From an uncultured Veillonella sp. (GTDB lineage: Bacteria > Bacillota > Negativicutes > Veillonellales > Veillonellaceae): a stretch of 52,618 nt of DNA. Position numbers and translations under genes: made by a program. The notes beneath the pieces were generated by a model. That model saw nothing but the letters and a program-made list of their open reading frames with translations. It had not been told where the DNA came from and searched no databases. The stretch is from NCBI GenBank assembly GCA_902478055.1, contig CABSJL010000011.1:1-52618 (forward strand), in the 5' to 3' direction. Positions within the stretch are counted from its first letter, which is position 1. Every line of letters begins with the position of its first letter. This document shows, piece after piece, positions 33,461 through 41,957 of this stretch.

Positions 33461-33901
33461 ATGAATCCTAAAGCATTATTATTTGATAAGTTTTTAAAAG
33501 ACGAAGAAATCATATCCTTTGAACGTAAGGATTTTGAGGATGAAGACGGTACGGTTGTATACCGCTCTTATATTAAATCCCCGTTGTGGGATATGCCGCT
33601 ATTTGTCATCCTTGATAACAGTATTTACAGTGTTATTCGTTTGGTGTTAGGACCTGAAAAGGTAACTGCACAAAATATGAATGCCTTAAATGCGTTAATC
33701 AACCGCGACAATGCGACATACAAAAACTATAAACTATATATTGATGAACAAGATTCCAGTCTATATTTAGACTGTGTCTACATGTGTGGTGACGATGCAT
33801 TTGAACCGGCATTAATGTATGCATTGATGTCTTCTATCGTAGACTATGTCCCTGAAGCTGTAGGCGAGTTAAAAACCGCTTTTGAAAGTAGCACACACTA
33901 A
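33461..33901 (+). CDS. YbjN-like protein, second of a tandem pair
   Basis: 146 residues. Same layout as the preceding protein: a short N-terminal helix, the strand LWDMPLFVILDNSIYSVIRL, a helix of about 15 residues with a conserved N/L pattern, the strand NYKLYIDEQDSSLYLDCVY, and a C-terminal helix. The two align along their lengths with low identity, which suggests duplication and divergence. Gap to the first copy is 11 bases. A terminator follows, ending the xpt unit. Function unknown. Confidence 0.55.
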   Translation: MNPKALLFDKFLKDEEIISFERKDFEDEDGTVVYRSYIKSPLWDMPLFVILDNSIYSVIRLVLGPEKVTAQNMNALNALINRDNATYKNYKLYIDEQDSSLYLDCVYMCGDDAFEPALMYALMSSIVDYVPEAVGELKTAFESSTH

Positions 33902-33948
33902 TTAATAACAAATACAGATTAAGGGTTGTAATGTTCGGAAATTAATTG

Positions 33949-33993
33949 AAAGAGGGTATCCTATCTCTTAAGGTGGGATACCCTCTTTTTATT
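33949..33993 (+). terminator. Intrinsic terminator of the xpt unit
   Basis: A perfect 13-bp stem (33949-33961 with 33976-33988), 14-base loop, then a T run. Confidence 0.9.
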
Positions 33994-34182
33994 TTTGGTA
34001 AAATATACATTAATACTTTAAAAGACCTAAGTTAAATAGAATATGTAGTCTTGTAAAAAAGAGTATATATTTCTAATCATATATTCTGAATAACGTCGAT
34101 ATAATTAAATTTAATTCTTTCGAAAAGTTCGGAATATAACGAATGATAAAAATAATTAATTAAAAAATATTCGAAAATAATG

Positions 34183-34211
34183 TTGATTTTGTAAATGTTA
34201 GGTGTTACAAT
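34183..34211 (+). promoter_or_regulatory. Promoter of the purECFMNHD operon
   Basis: TTGATT (34183-34188), 17-base spacer, TACAAT (34206-34211). Transcription would start near 34218, giving a leader of about 120 bases before purE. Confidence 0.6.
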
Positions 34212-34217
34212 TTGTGT

Positions 34218-34330
34218 ACAAGAAGGAGGTAGCACCGTGAACTATGCAAATCAACAAACTCAAAGCAAGTCTACGGAGGCTATTTGCGCGTATTTGTCCC
34301 AGTCTGTTTTGGCTGGGCTTTTTTATTAGG
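34218..34330 (+). promoter_or_regulatory. purE leader with intrinsic terminator (attenuator)
   Basis: A hairpin CCCAGTC (34298-34304)/GGCTGGG (34311-34317) followed by CTTTTTTATT ends just 8 bases before the purE start, so it must be bypassed for the operon to be expressed. Upstream GCAAAT (34246-34251) can pair with ATTTGC (34282-34287). A 30-codon frame with a strong ribosome binding site runs through the terminator. No known riboswitch consensus was recognised. Confidence 0.55.
34237..34329 (+). CDS. Possible leader peptide of the pur operon
   Basis: A 30-codon frame starting with GTG at 34237 behind AAGGAGGT (34223-34230). It ends with TAG at 34327-34329, inside the T run of the leader terminator and 8 bases before purE. 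The translated peptide is not enriched in any residue that would suggest classical attenuation, except a mild richness in Gln and Ser. Translation through the hairpin could modulate termination. It may be chance; a larger in-frame extension of purE through the same region from TTG 34284 also exists but has no ribosome binding site. Confidence 0.3.
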   Translation: MNYANQQTQSKSTEAICAYLSQSVLAGLFY

Positions 34331-34337
34331 AGGATCT

Positions 34338-34829
34338 ATGAAGGTCGGTATTATCATGGGCAGCAAGTCTGACCTAGACACAATGAAAAAGGCATCTGCC
34401 GTACTTGATGAATTCAACATTCCTTATGAAATGGTAATCGCTTCGGCTCACCGTACACCTGAAGCTGTAAAGGACTTTGTAACAAGACTTGAAGATGAAG
34501 GGGCCATCGCTTTTATCGCTGGTGCTGGTGCAGCAGCTCATCTACCTGGCGTAGTCGCTAGCTTTACGACATTACCTGTTATCGGTATTCCTCTTAATGC
34601 AACGGCCTTAAAAGGTATCGATTCCTTGCTTGCTATTGTTCAAATGCCATCTGGTATGCCAGTAGCGACAATGGCTGTTGACGGCGCTAAAAATGCAGCA
34701 CTATTTGCCGTACAAATTGGAGCAGCTTTCAACAAAGAATTAAAAGAACAATATGTACAGTATCGTAAAGATATGGCCGAAAAAGTCCTAGCAGATAATG
34801 CAGAGCTACAAGGCGCTATTAAACTATAA
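34338..34829 (+). CDS. purE: N5-carboxyaminoimidazole ribonucleotide mutase
   Basis: 163 residues from ATG 34338 with AGGAGGA. It carries out the carboxylation step giving CAIR. GIIMGSKSDLDTM binds phosphate, ASAHRTPE carries the catalytic His, and IAGAGAAAHLPGVVA is conserved. First gene of the purE-C-F-M-N-H-D operon. No purK is seen in the window, so whether this PurE works with PurK or directly with CO2 cannot be told here. Confidence 0.95.
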   Translation: MKVGIIMGSKSDLDTMKKASAVLDEFNIPYEMVIASAHRTPEAVKDFVTRLEDEGAIAFIAGAGAAAHLPGVVASFTTLPVIGIPLNATALKGIDSLLAIVQMPSGMPVATMAVDGAKNAALFAVQIGAAFNKELKEQYVQYRKDMAEKVLADNAELQGAIKL

Positions 34830-34935
34830 TCATATAACTCGTTACAGATTACATTGCTCATAAAGTAAGCTTAATTCTTTTATTACATATCCATATATAG
34901 TTTGTATCATTCATTTATGATAAAGGAGACACATC

Positions 34936-35664
34936 ATGGCTAACATCGACTTGGAAAAATTAACATTATTGTACGAAGGTAAAGCAAAACAAGTATACCA
35001 AACAGATAACAAAGATGAGTACATCGTTCATTACAAAGATGATGCTACTGCATTTAATGGTGAAAAACATGATACTATCCTTGGTAAGGGTGTATTGAAT
35101 AATAAGATTTCTTCTTTCTTCTTTGAATTGTTGAAAAAAGAAGGGGTACCAACTCACTTTGTTCGTCGCGAAGATGATCGTAATCAAACAGTGCTTACTT
35201 TGGATATCGTTCCTTTAGAAGTTATTGTTCGTAACATTGCAGCTGGCTCCATGGCTAAACGTTTTGGCATTGAAGAAGGTACTCCTCTTAAACATCCAAT
35301 CCTTGAATTCTGCTACAAAAATGATGAATTAGGCGATCCATTTGCCAATGAATCCCAAATCACAGCACTTGGCTGGGCTACGCAAGAACAACTTGATGTA
35401 ATCTCTACAATTACTTTAAAAGTAAATGATATTTTGAAAAAATTCTTGGCTACAAAAAATGTAACCCTTGTAGACTTTAAATTAGAATTTGGTACACACA
35501 ATGGTGAAGTATTATTAGGTGATGAAATCTCTCCTGATACATGCCGTTTCTGGGATGCTACAACAGGTGAAAAACTCGACAAAGACCGTTTCCGTCGAGA
35601 TCTTGGCAATATTGAAGAAGCGTACAAGGAAATGTTATTCCGTCTTACTGGCGAACGCGCCTAA
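34936..35664 (+). CDS. purC: SAICAR synthetase
   Basis: 242 residues, the normal bacterial length. It joins CAIR and aspartate with ATP. N-terminal LYEGKAKQVYQT nucleotide loop, then VHYKDDATAFNGEKHDTILGKG, EVIVRNIAAGSMAKR, and GDEISPDTCRFWD near the C-terminus, all family hallmarks. GGAG site upstream; it starts 106 bases after purE and is followed 9 bases later by purF. Confidence 0.97.
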   Translation: MANIDLEKLTLLYEGKAKQVYQTDNKDEYIVHYKDDATAFNGEKHDTILGKGVLNNKISSFFFELLKKEGVPTHFVRREDDRNQTVLTLDIVPLEVIVRNIAAGSMAKRFGIEEGTPLKHPILEFCYKNDELGDPFANESQITALGWATQEQLDVISTITLKVNDILKKFLATKNVTLVDFKLEFGTHNGEVLLGDEISPDTCRFWDATTGEKLDKDRFRRDLGNIEEAYKEMLFRLTGERA

Positions 35665-35673
35665 GGGGGCACA

Positions 35674-37092
35674 ATGAACTACGATCCTGTTTTTGATAAA
35701 TGGCATGAAGAGTGTGGTGTATTCGGTGTCTATGATAGAACCGTTGATGTAGCACGCTATGTATATTGGGGGCTTTTTGCACTCCAACACCGTGGCCAAG
35801 AAAGCGCGGGCATTGCCGTTACAGATGGTCATGATGTAGAACTAAAAAAAGGTATGGGCTTGTTGACTGAGGCCATTAAAGAACTACCATCCTTACCAAG
35901 CCATATGGGGACTGGTCATGTGCGGTACTCTACAACAGGTTCCAATAATCCGCGCAATATCCAACCGTTGGTAATTCACTATCAAGGTGGTCAAATTGCG
36001 GTAGCTCATAATGGTAACTTAACGAATGCCTTAGCCATTCGTAAACGTCTTGAAGCGGATGGTTCCATTTTTCAAACGACGATGGATTCCGAGGTTATCG
36101 TAAACCTCATTGCGCGTTCTAAAGCTGAGACACAAGAGGAACGCATTGCTGATGCGGCGCGTCAAATTGAAGGGGCTTTTTCTCTAGTTATTACCACAAA
36201 TGACTCCTTAGTAGGTGTACGCGACCCACAAGGCTTTAGACCTCTGTGCTTAGGGAAAACTGAAAATGGTTATGTTCTCTCTAGTGAAAGTTGTGCATTA
36301 GATGCTATTAAAGCCGAGTTTATTCGTCACATCGATCCAGGCGAAATGGTAATTATCGATGATTCAGGCGTGCGTAGCGTTATCTATGCAGAACCAGAAA
36401 AAATTGATAAAAAGCTTTGTGTTTTTGAATATATCTATTTTGCACGTGGCGATAGTCATATTGATGGTCAATCGGTATATCAATCTCGCCTCAATATGGG
36501 ACGTGAGCTATATAACGAAACGAAATATGATGCAGATATTGTTATGTCGATTCCTGACTCGGGCACTACGGCAGCACTAGGCTATGCTCGTGCATCGGGC
36601 ATACCATTTGCAGAAGGGTTAGTGAAAAACCGATATAGCGGACGTACTTTCATTAAACCAAACCAAGAGGAACGGGAGTTAGCTGTTCGCATGAAATTGA
36701 ACCCACTACCTCATGTGGTAAGCGGTAAACGGATTGTACTCATCGATGACTCTATTGTACGTGGTACTACGAGTGGCATCATCGTTAAGATGCTAAAAGA
36801 AGCGGGTGCCAAAGAGGTATACATGTGCGTTAGCTCTCCATCCATTGAGTATTCTTGTCACTATGGCATTGATACATCGGTACGTAAAGAGCTCATTGCT
36901 GCCACACATACAGTAGATGAAATCAAAGACTATATTAATGCCGATAAATTACATTATTTATCTCGTGAAGGCTTATGTCGCGCTGTTTCTGATATAGCGC
37001 CTAATGACTTATGTTTTGCTTGCTTTAATGGTGATTACAGTGTAGAGGTTCCTGCGGAACAAGAGGAAGGGGTCAAATATGTGCTCGAATAA
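35674..37092 (+). CDS. purF: Amidophosphoribosyltransferase
   Basis: 472 residues. First committed step of purine synthesis: PRPP plus glutamine to phosphoribosylamine. A short propeptide would be removed to expose Cys14 (EECGVFGVYD) as the N-terminal nucleophile. PRPP loop is VLIDDSIVRGTTSG. The cysteines of the Bacillus-type 4Fe-4S cluster appear retained (in KLCVFEYIYFARGDS, CHYGID and LCFACF), predicting oxygen sensitivity. The gene overlaps purM by 14 bases. Confidence 0.97.
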   Translation: MNYDPVFDKWHEECGVFGVYDRTVDVARYVYWGLFALQHRGQESAGIAVTDGHDVELKKGMGLLTEAIKELPSLPSHMGTGHVRYSTTGSNNPRNIQPLVIHYQGGQIAVAHNGNLTNALAIRKRLEADGSIFQTTMDSEVIVNLIARSKAETQEERIADAARQIEGAFSLVITTNDSLVGVRDPQGFRPLCLGKTENGYVLSSESCALDAIKAEFIRHIDPGEMVIIDDSGVRSVIYAEPEKIDKKLCVFEYIYFARGDSHIDGQSVYQSRLNMGRELYNETKYDADIVMSIPDSGTTAALGYARASGIPFAEGLVKNRYSGRTFIKPNQEERELAVRMKLNPLPHVVSGKRIVLIDDSIVRGTTSGIIVKMLKEAGAKEVYMCVSSPSIEYSCHYGIDTSVRKELIAATHTVDEIKDYINADKLHYLSREGLCRAVSDIAPNDLCFACFNGDYSVEVPAEQEEGVKYVLE

Positions 37093-38140
37093 AACTAGTT
37101 TAACCTATCGCGATGCAGGCGTTGATATCGATGCAGGTAATCGTGCTGTAGAATTGATGAAGGAATCCGTGAAACGCACCTATACACCTGGTGTTGTTGG
37201 TGATTTAGGTGGTTTTGGGGGCCTCTATTCCTTAGCTGGTCACTCCATGTCTGATCCTATGCTCGTATCTGGTACAGATGGGGTAGGCACAAAATTACGC
37301 CTCGCTATCATGATGGATAAACATGATACTATTGGCCAAGACTGCGTAGCGATGAGTGTTAACGATATTCTCGTACAAGGTGCTACGCCTCTATTCTTCC
37401 TCGACTACATTGCAGTAGGTAAACTTGATCCTGTAAAAGTAGCAGATATCGTGCGCGGTGTGGCAGAGGCTTGTGAAGAGTCTGGCTGTGCTTTACTGGG
37501 CGGTGAAACTGCTGAAATGGCGGGCTTTTACGATAACGATGATTACGATGTGGCTGGTTTTGCCGTTGGTATCGTTGATCGTCCTAAATTGATTACTGGT
37601 GAAAGTATCAAAGCGGGTGATGTAATTTTAGGTTTGCCATCTTCTGGTGTCCATTCCAACGGTTTTTCCTTGGTTCGTAAAATCGTATTCGACCACAAAC
37701 AATTGTCTATCGATACAGACATTCCAGAGTTTGGTAAGACTTTAGGCGAAGAATTATTGACACCTACACGCTTATATCCAAAAGCAGTATTACCACTAAT
37801 TGAACAAGAACTTGTAAAAGGCATGGTTCATATTACAGGCGGTGGGTTCTATGAAAACATTCCTCGCGTATTGCCAAAGGGTGTGACTGCAGAGGTAGAT
37901 GTTACTACATGGCCACGACTTCCTGTATTTACGAAATTACAAGAATGGGGCAATGTAGCATGGCCTGAAATGTATCGTACGTTCAACATGGGCATTGGTA
38001 TGATCCTTATCGTTGATGAAAACAATGTAGAAACGGTTAAAGAAAATCTTGGTAACCGTGGTGAAGCTGTATATGAAATTGGCCGTATCGTAAGTGGTGA
38101 TGGTCCTGTTGTCCTTAAAGGGGCTGAGTTCGATGCGTAA
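37079..38140 (+). CDS. purM: Phosphoribosylformylglycinamidine cyclo-ligase (AIR synthetase)
   Basis: 353 residues. It closes the imidazole ring from FGAM using ATP. YRDAGVDIDAGNRAVE at the N-terminus, SGTDGVGTKLRLA, GQDCVAMSVNDILVQGA, LLGGETAEM and HITGGGFYENIPRVLP are diagnostic. The ATG at 37079 lies within the end of purF (14-base overlap), and the gene overlaps purN by 8 bases, so the middle of the operon is translationally coupled. Confidence 0.97.
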   Translation: MCSNKTSLTYRDAGVDIDAGNRAVELMKESVKRTYTPGVVGDLGGFGGLYSLAGHSMSDPMLVSGTDGVGTKLRLAIMMDKHDTIGQDCVAMSVNDILVQGATPLFFLDYIAVGKLDPVKVADIVRGVAEACEESGCALLGGETAEMAGFYDNDDYDVAGFAVGIVDRPKLITGESIKAGDVILGLPSSGVHSNGFSLVRKIVFDHKQLSIDTDIPEFGKTLGEELLTPTRLYPKAVLPLIEQELVKGMVHITGGGFYENIPRVLPKGVTAEVDVTTWPRLPVFTKLQEWGNVAWPEMYRTFNMGIGMILIVDENNVETVKENLGNRGEAVYEIGRIVSGDGPVVLKGAEFDA

Positions 38141-38750
38141 TTCTAAAAAGCGATTAGCCCTCTTTGCCAGTGGTCGTGGATCCAATGGGGAAGCACTGTA
38201 TAAGGCTATGGAAGAAGGCTATATTAATGGTGAATTTGTTGTCATTATTACAGATCATGGTGATGCAGGAATTGTAGAACGTTCCAAATCTTGGAATGTT
38301 CCACTCATTGTCATCGACCGTAGTGATTATGATTCTAAAGCGAGTTTTGAACAGGCTCAATTAGATGCTTTAGAGCCATATAAGGTGGACGGTATCGTAT
38401 TGGCAGGCTATATGCGTATAGTTGGGACTAAGCTCATTGAACGGTATGAGCATAAGATTTTAAATATCCATCCTGCATTATTGCCATCCTTCCCAGGTCT
38501 TCATGGTCATCAACAAGCCATTGACGGAGGCGTAAAAATTACGGGCTGTACGGTACACTTTGTTGATGCGGGAATGGATACGGGCCCAATCATTATGCAG
38601 GATACGGTGCCTGTATTACCCGATGATACAGAGGATACTTTGAGTGATAGATTATTACCTATCGAACATAAAACGTATAAAGAGGCGTTGCGACTATTTT
38701 GTGAGGATAAGCTCACTATAAAAGGTCGTGTTGTATATATTGAAGATTGA
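38133..38750 (+). CDS. purN: Phosphoribosylglycinamide formyltransferase
   Basis: 205 residues from ATG 38133 (AAAGGGG at 38117-38123); an in-frame GTG at 38094 is not needed. It transfers a formyl group from 10-formyl-THF to GAR. ALFASGRGSN phosphate loop, LAGYMRIV, NIHPALLPSFPG with the catalytic Asn and His, GCTVHFVDAGMDTGPII with the catalytic Asp. Overlaps the purM stop by 8 bases; purH follows 24 bases later. Confidence 0.96.
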   Translation: MRNSKKRLALFASGRGSNGEALYKAMEEGYINGEFVVIITDHGDAGIVERSKSWNVPLIVIDRSDYDSKASFEQAQLDALEPYKVDGIVLAGYMRIVGTKLIERYEHKILNIHPALLPSFPGLHGHQQAIDGGVKITGCTVHFVDAGMDTGPIIMQDTVPVLPDDTEDTLSDRLLPIEHKTYKEALRLFCEDKLTIKGRVVYIED

Positions 38751-38774
38751 TGTGTAAGCAAAGGAAGACGTTAC

Positions 38775-40304
38775 ATGATTAAAAATGCATTACTTAGTGT
38801 TTCTGATAAAACAGGTATTGTAGACTTTGCAAAGGGATTAGTTGAATTAGGTGTAACCATTTATTCCACAGGTGGTACCCTTAAGGCTATTACCGATGCG
38901 GGCATTACAGCAAAAGCTGTAGAATCTTTGACTGGTTTTCCTGAAATGATGGACGGCCGTGTAAAGACATTACATCCAAAGGTTCATGGTGGTATTTTGG
39001 CAATCCGCGATAATACGGAACATCAAAAAGCTATGGCTGATCACGGTATTGAACCAATTGACCTTGTGGTTGTCAATCTCTATCCATTCCGTGAAACCAT
39101 TGCAAAACCAAATGTATCCTTAGAGGAAGCCATCGAAAATATCGATATTGGTGGTCCTACCATGGTGCGTTCTGCGGCGAAGAACCATGCGTATGTAGGC
39201 ATTGTAGTAAATCCAAATCATTACGATGAAATCTTAGCAATGCTTAAAGAACATGGGGAATTGACTAAAGACTATCGCTTTGGTCTAGCAAAAGAAGCCT
39301 TTGCTCATACGGCAGCTTATGATGTAGCTATTGCTAACTACATGAGTGGTATCTTGAACGAAGGTCCTACACCTCCAGAATATTTAAGTGCTTATGAAAA
39401 GGTAACAGACCTTCGCTATGGGGAAAATCCGCATCAAAAAGCGGCATTCTACAAAGAGATCGGTAAAGCCCATGGCATGGGCGCTTTGAAACAACTCCAT
39501 GGTAAAGAGCTTTCTTATAACAATATCGTAGATATGGAAGCAGCTTGGAATATGGTGTGGGAATTTACGGACCCTGCAGCATGTATTATTAAGCATACAA
39601 ATCCTTGTGGTGCTGCAACAGCAGCTACATTGCATGATGCTTATGTAAATGCTTACGAAGCAGACTCCGTATCTGCCTTTGGTGGTATCGTGGCTTTAAA
39701 CCGTGAAGTCGATGCTGCTACTGCCGGAGAAATGAGCAAAATTTTCTTAGAAGTTATTATGGCACCCGCTTTCACAAAAGAAGCATTACACATCCTTGAA
39801 GCTAAGAAAAATATTCGCCTCATCGAGCTATCTAAACCTGAGTCTGGCCAAGTAACGGTGAAAAAGGTTTCTGGTGGATTATTGGTACAAACAGAGGATG
39901 ATATTCTAGAAGACCGCGCTCACTATAAAGTCGTTACAAAGGTACAGCCAACAGAGGAACAATGGAAAGCCCTTGAATTTGCTTGGAAGCTTGTAAAACA
40001 CGTAAAATCAAACGCCATTTTGATCTCTAACGAAAAGCGTACCCTCGGCGTTGGGGCTGGTCAAATGAACCGCGTTGGTTCTGCAAAAATTGCCCTTGAA
40101 CAAGCTGGTGAAGCTGCAAAAGGGGCCGTATTAGCATCTGATGCATTCTTCCCATTCGGCGATACTGTAGAAACAGCGGCGAAACATGGCATTGCAGCTA
40201 TTATTCAACCTGGCGGATCCATTCGCGATGAAGAATCCATCAAAGCTGCTGACGAAGCAGGTATTGCCATGGTATTTACAAGCATTCGCCACTTTAAACA
40301 TTAA
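38775..40304 (+). CDS. purH: AICAR transformylase / IMP cyclohydrolase
   Basis: 509 residues, full bifunctional length. The last two steps to IMP. The N-terminal MGS-like cyclohydrolase domain (ALLSVSDKTGIVDFA, IYSTGGT, GFPEMMDGRVKTLHPKVHGG) is followed by the transformylase domain with RYGENPHQKAAFY and CIIKHTNPCGAA, and GAGQMNRVGSAKIA near the end. A 92-base gap with only a small GGCG/CGCC hairpin separates it from purD. Confidence 0.97.
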   Translation: MIKNALLSVSDKTGIVDFAKGLVELGVTIYSTGGTLKAITDAGITAKAVESLTGFPEMMDGRVKTLHPKVHGGILAIRDNTEHQKAMADHGIEPIDLVVVNLYPFRETIAKPNVSLEEAIENIDIGGPTMVRSAAKNHAYVGIVVNPNHYDEILAMLKEHGELTKDYRFGLAKEAFAHTAAYDVAIANYMSGILNEGPTPPEYLSAYEKVTDLRYGENPHQKAAFYKEIGKAHGMGALKQLHGKELSYNNIVDMEAAWNMVWEFTDPAACIIKHTNPCGAATAATLHDAYVNAYEADSVSAFGGIVALNREVDAATAGEMSKIFLEVIMAPAFTKEALHILEAKKNIRLIELSKPESGQVTVKKVSGGLLVQTEDDILEDRAHYKVVTKVQPTEEQWKALEFAWKLVKHVKSNAILISNEKRTLGVGAGQMNRVGSAKIALEQAGEAAKGAVLASDAFFPFGDTVETAAKHGIAAIIQPGGSIRDEESIKAADEAGIAMVFTSIRHFKH

Positions 40305-40396
40305 TCGGTTGAGACATTTAGCTTATAGTTAAGCACAATTACTAACTATTTCTTCTACTTTGAACTTGATGGCGTTTAGGCGCCGATGGAGGACTT

Positions 40397-41659
40397 ATGA
40401 AAGTATGTGTAATCGGTAACGGCGGCCGCGAACATGCATTGGCATGGCGATTGTCCATCAGCCCTAGCGTAACAAAGGTATATGCCATTCCTGGTAGTGC
40501 AGCTATGTCAGATTGTGCAGAGCTAGTCGGCATTGATTGGCAGCAAAGGGATCATTTAATTCGTTTTTTGAAAGATAATCACGTTGATTTAGTTGTTGTT
40601 GGTCCAGAGGCTCCTCTTGTAGCAGGACTAGCAGATGCACTCAATGTAGCTGGAATTCCTGTGTTTGGTCCATCTAAAGCGGCTGCTCAATTAGAAGGGT
40701 CTAAGGTATTTGCCAAAGACCTTATGAAAAAATATAACATACCTACTGCTGCGTATGGTGTATTCCACAAGGTAGACGAAGCAAAAGAATTTATCGCTCA
40801 AACAGGTGCTCCCATCGTGGTGAAAGCTGACGGCTTGGCAGCTGGTAAGGGCGTTGTAGTAGCAATGACCGTGGAAGAAGCGAATGCAGCTGTAGAAGAT
40901 ATGCTTAGCGGTAATCGCTTTGGTGAGGCCGGTAGCACCGTTGTTATCGAAGAATTCATGGACGGCGAAGAAGCGAGCTTACTTGCCTTTGTAGATGGCA
41001 AGACTGTGGTACCTATGATTGCGTCTCAAGACCATAAACGTATCTTTGATGGCGATAAAGGCCCTAATACTGGCGGTATGGGGACTTATGCACCAGCGCC
41101 AGTGCTTACAGATGCATTGCGTGATGAAGCAATGAAAACAATCTTAGAACCTATGGTGGCGGCCATGCAAAAAGAGGGCATGCCTTATGTAGGTTGTCTC
41201 TATGCAGGTCTTATGATTACGCCTCAAGGTCCTAAGGTTGTAGAGTTTAATGCACGCTTTGGCGATCCAGAAACACAAGTTGTATTGCCATTACTTGATA
41301 GTGATTTAGGTCAAATTATGATGGCTTGTGCCACAGGTACATTAACAGCTGATATAGTGAAATGGAAAGATTCCTCTGCGGCTTGTGTCATTCTTGCTTC
41401 TAAAGGATATCCTGAAACATCTTCCAAGGGTGATGTGATTCATGGTGATATTAAACAACATGATACAACCATCGTATTCCACTCTGGCACTAAACTAGTA
41501 GGTGAAGAGTATGTGACCAATGGCGGTCGCGTGCTTGGCGTTGTGGGCCTTGGTAAAGACCTTAGAACTGCGCTCGATAGAGCTTATGGACGTATAGAAC
41601 ACATCGATTTTGAGGGCATGCAATATCGTACAGATATTGGGGCGAAAGCTTTCAAATAA
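40397..41659 (+). CDS. purD: Phosphoribosylamine-glycine ligase (GAR synthetase)
   Basis: 420 residues. ATP-grasp enzyme joining phosphoribosylamine and glycine. VIGNGGREHALAW at the N-terminus, VVVGPEAPLVAG, VVKADGLAAGKGVVVA in the ATP-grasp part, and VVEFNARFGDPETQVVLP with metal-binding residues. GGAGG site. Last gene of the pur operon before a strong terminator. purB, purK and purA are not in the window. Confidence 0.97.
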   Translation: MKVCVIGNGGREHALAWRLSISPSVTKVYAIPGSAAMSDCAELVGIDWQQRDHLIRFLKDNHVDLVVVGPEAPLVAGLADALNVAGIPVFGPSKAAAQLEGSKVFAKDLMKKYNIPTAAYGVFHKVDEAKEFIAQTGAPIVVKADGLAAGKGVVVAMTVEEANAAVEDMLSGNRFGEAGSTVVIEEFMDGEEASLLAFVDGKTVVPMIASQDHKRIFDGDKGPNTGGMGTYAPAPVLTDALRDEAMKTILEPMVAAMQKEGMPYVGCLYAGLMITPQGPKVVEFNARFGDPETQVVLPLLDSDLGQIMMACATGTLTADIVKWKDSSAACVILASKGYPETSSKGDVIHGDIKQHDTTIVFHSGTKLVGEEYVTNGGRVLGVVGLGKDLRTALDRAYGRIEHIDFEGMQYRTDIGAKAFK

Positions 41660-41721
41660 ACTAAAGATCTTTTAAATCATGTAAACATGTATTTAAATAG
41701 TACAATAGCATTTCAAAATAT

Positions 41722-41771
41722 AAAAACCTCTACATTTATGCATAGCGCATGTGGTGTAGAGGTTTTTATTT
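41722..41771 (+). terminator. Intrinsic terminator of the pur operon
   Basis: A 13-bp perfect stem (41722-41734 with 41755-41767), 20-base loop, then TATTTT. Confidence 0.9.
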
Positions 41772-41796
41772 TCTACCTTTTAATGGGTACCTATGT

Positions 41797-41802
41797 TATA
41801 AT
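41797..41802 (+). promoter_or_regulatory. -10 box of the men operon promoter
   Basis: A consensus TATAAT. The -35 region 17 bases upstream (TACCTT) is poor, so activation or weak basal use is possible. Transcription would start near 41809 and give a leader of about 150 bases. Confidence 0.5.
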
Positions 41803-41809
41803 AATGTAG

Positions 41810-41925
41810 ACATGAAGAGGGCCCACCGACGTGTGATGGCGTTAGGCTCATCTCGAAAATTTTGAAATCTATTGATGGCGCCTAATGTGTAGAAGTACAT
41901 CTCCTACATATTAGGTGTTTTTACT
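41810..41925 (+). promoter_or_regulatory. menF leader with mutually exclusive terminator and antiterminator hairpins
   Basis: The terminator is a 12-bp stem, CCTAATGTGTAG (41881-41892) with CTACATATTAGG (41904-41915), followed by TGTTTTTA. Its 5' arm can instead pair upstream: GGCGTTAGGC (41838-41847) with GCCTAATGT (41880-41888), extended by CATC (41849-41852) with GATG (41874-41877). The two structures share bases 41881-41888, as in riboswitches and attenuators. No known riboswitch class was recognised. Confidence 0.6.
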
Positions 41926-41957
41926 ATAGTCTATTTTTTGTATAGCGGCATACAACT

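Larger units (their letters stand above)
33902..34217. other. Region between the xpt unit and the pur operon leader
   Basis: No gene is seen. It holds a site AATGTTCGGAAAT at 33930-33942 that fully matches the inverted Firmicute PurBox consensus, a terminator at 33949-33993, then AT-rich sequence with a weaker PurBox-like site at 34124-34136 and the pur promoter at 34183-34211. Confidence 0.45.

Noticed and set aside
34218..34337. T-box, ZTP, PRPP or guanine riboswitch before purE
   Set aside because: A stretch resembling the T-box antiterminator (GGAGGTAGCACCG) lacks the TGG needed for tRNA pairing, and no stem I is present; the conserved sequences of the purine-related riboswitches are not found.
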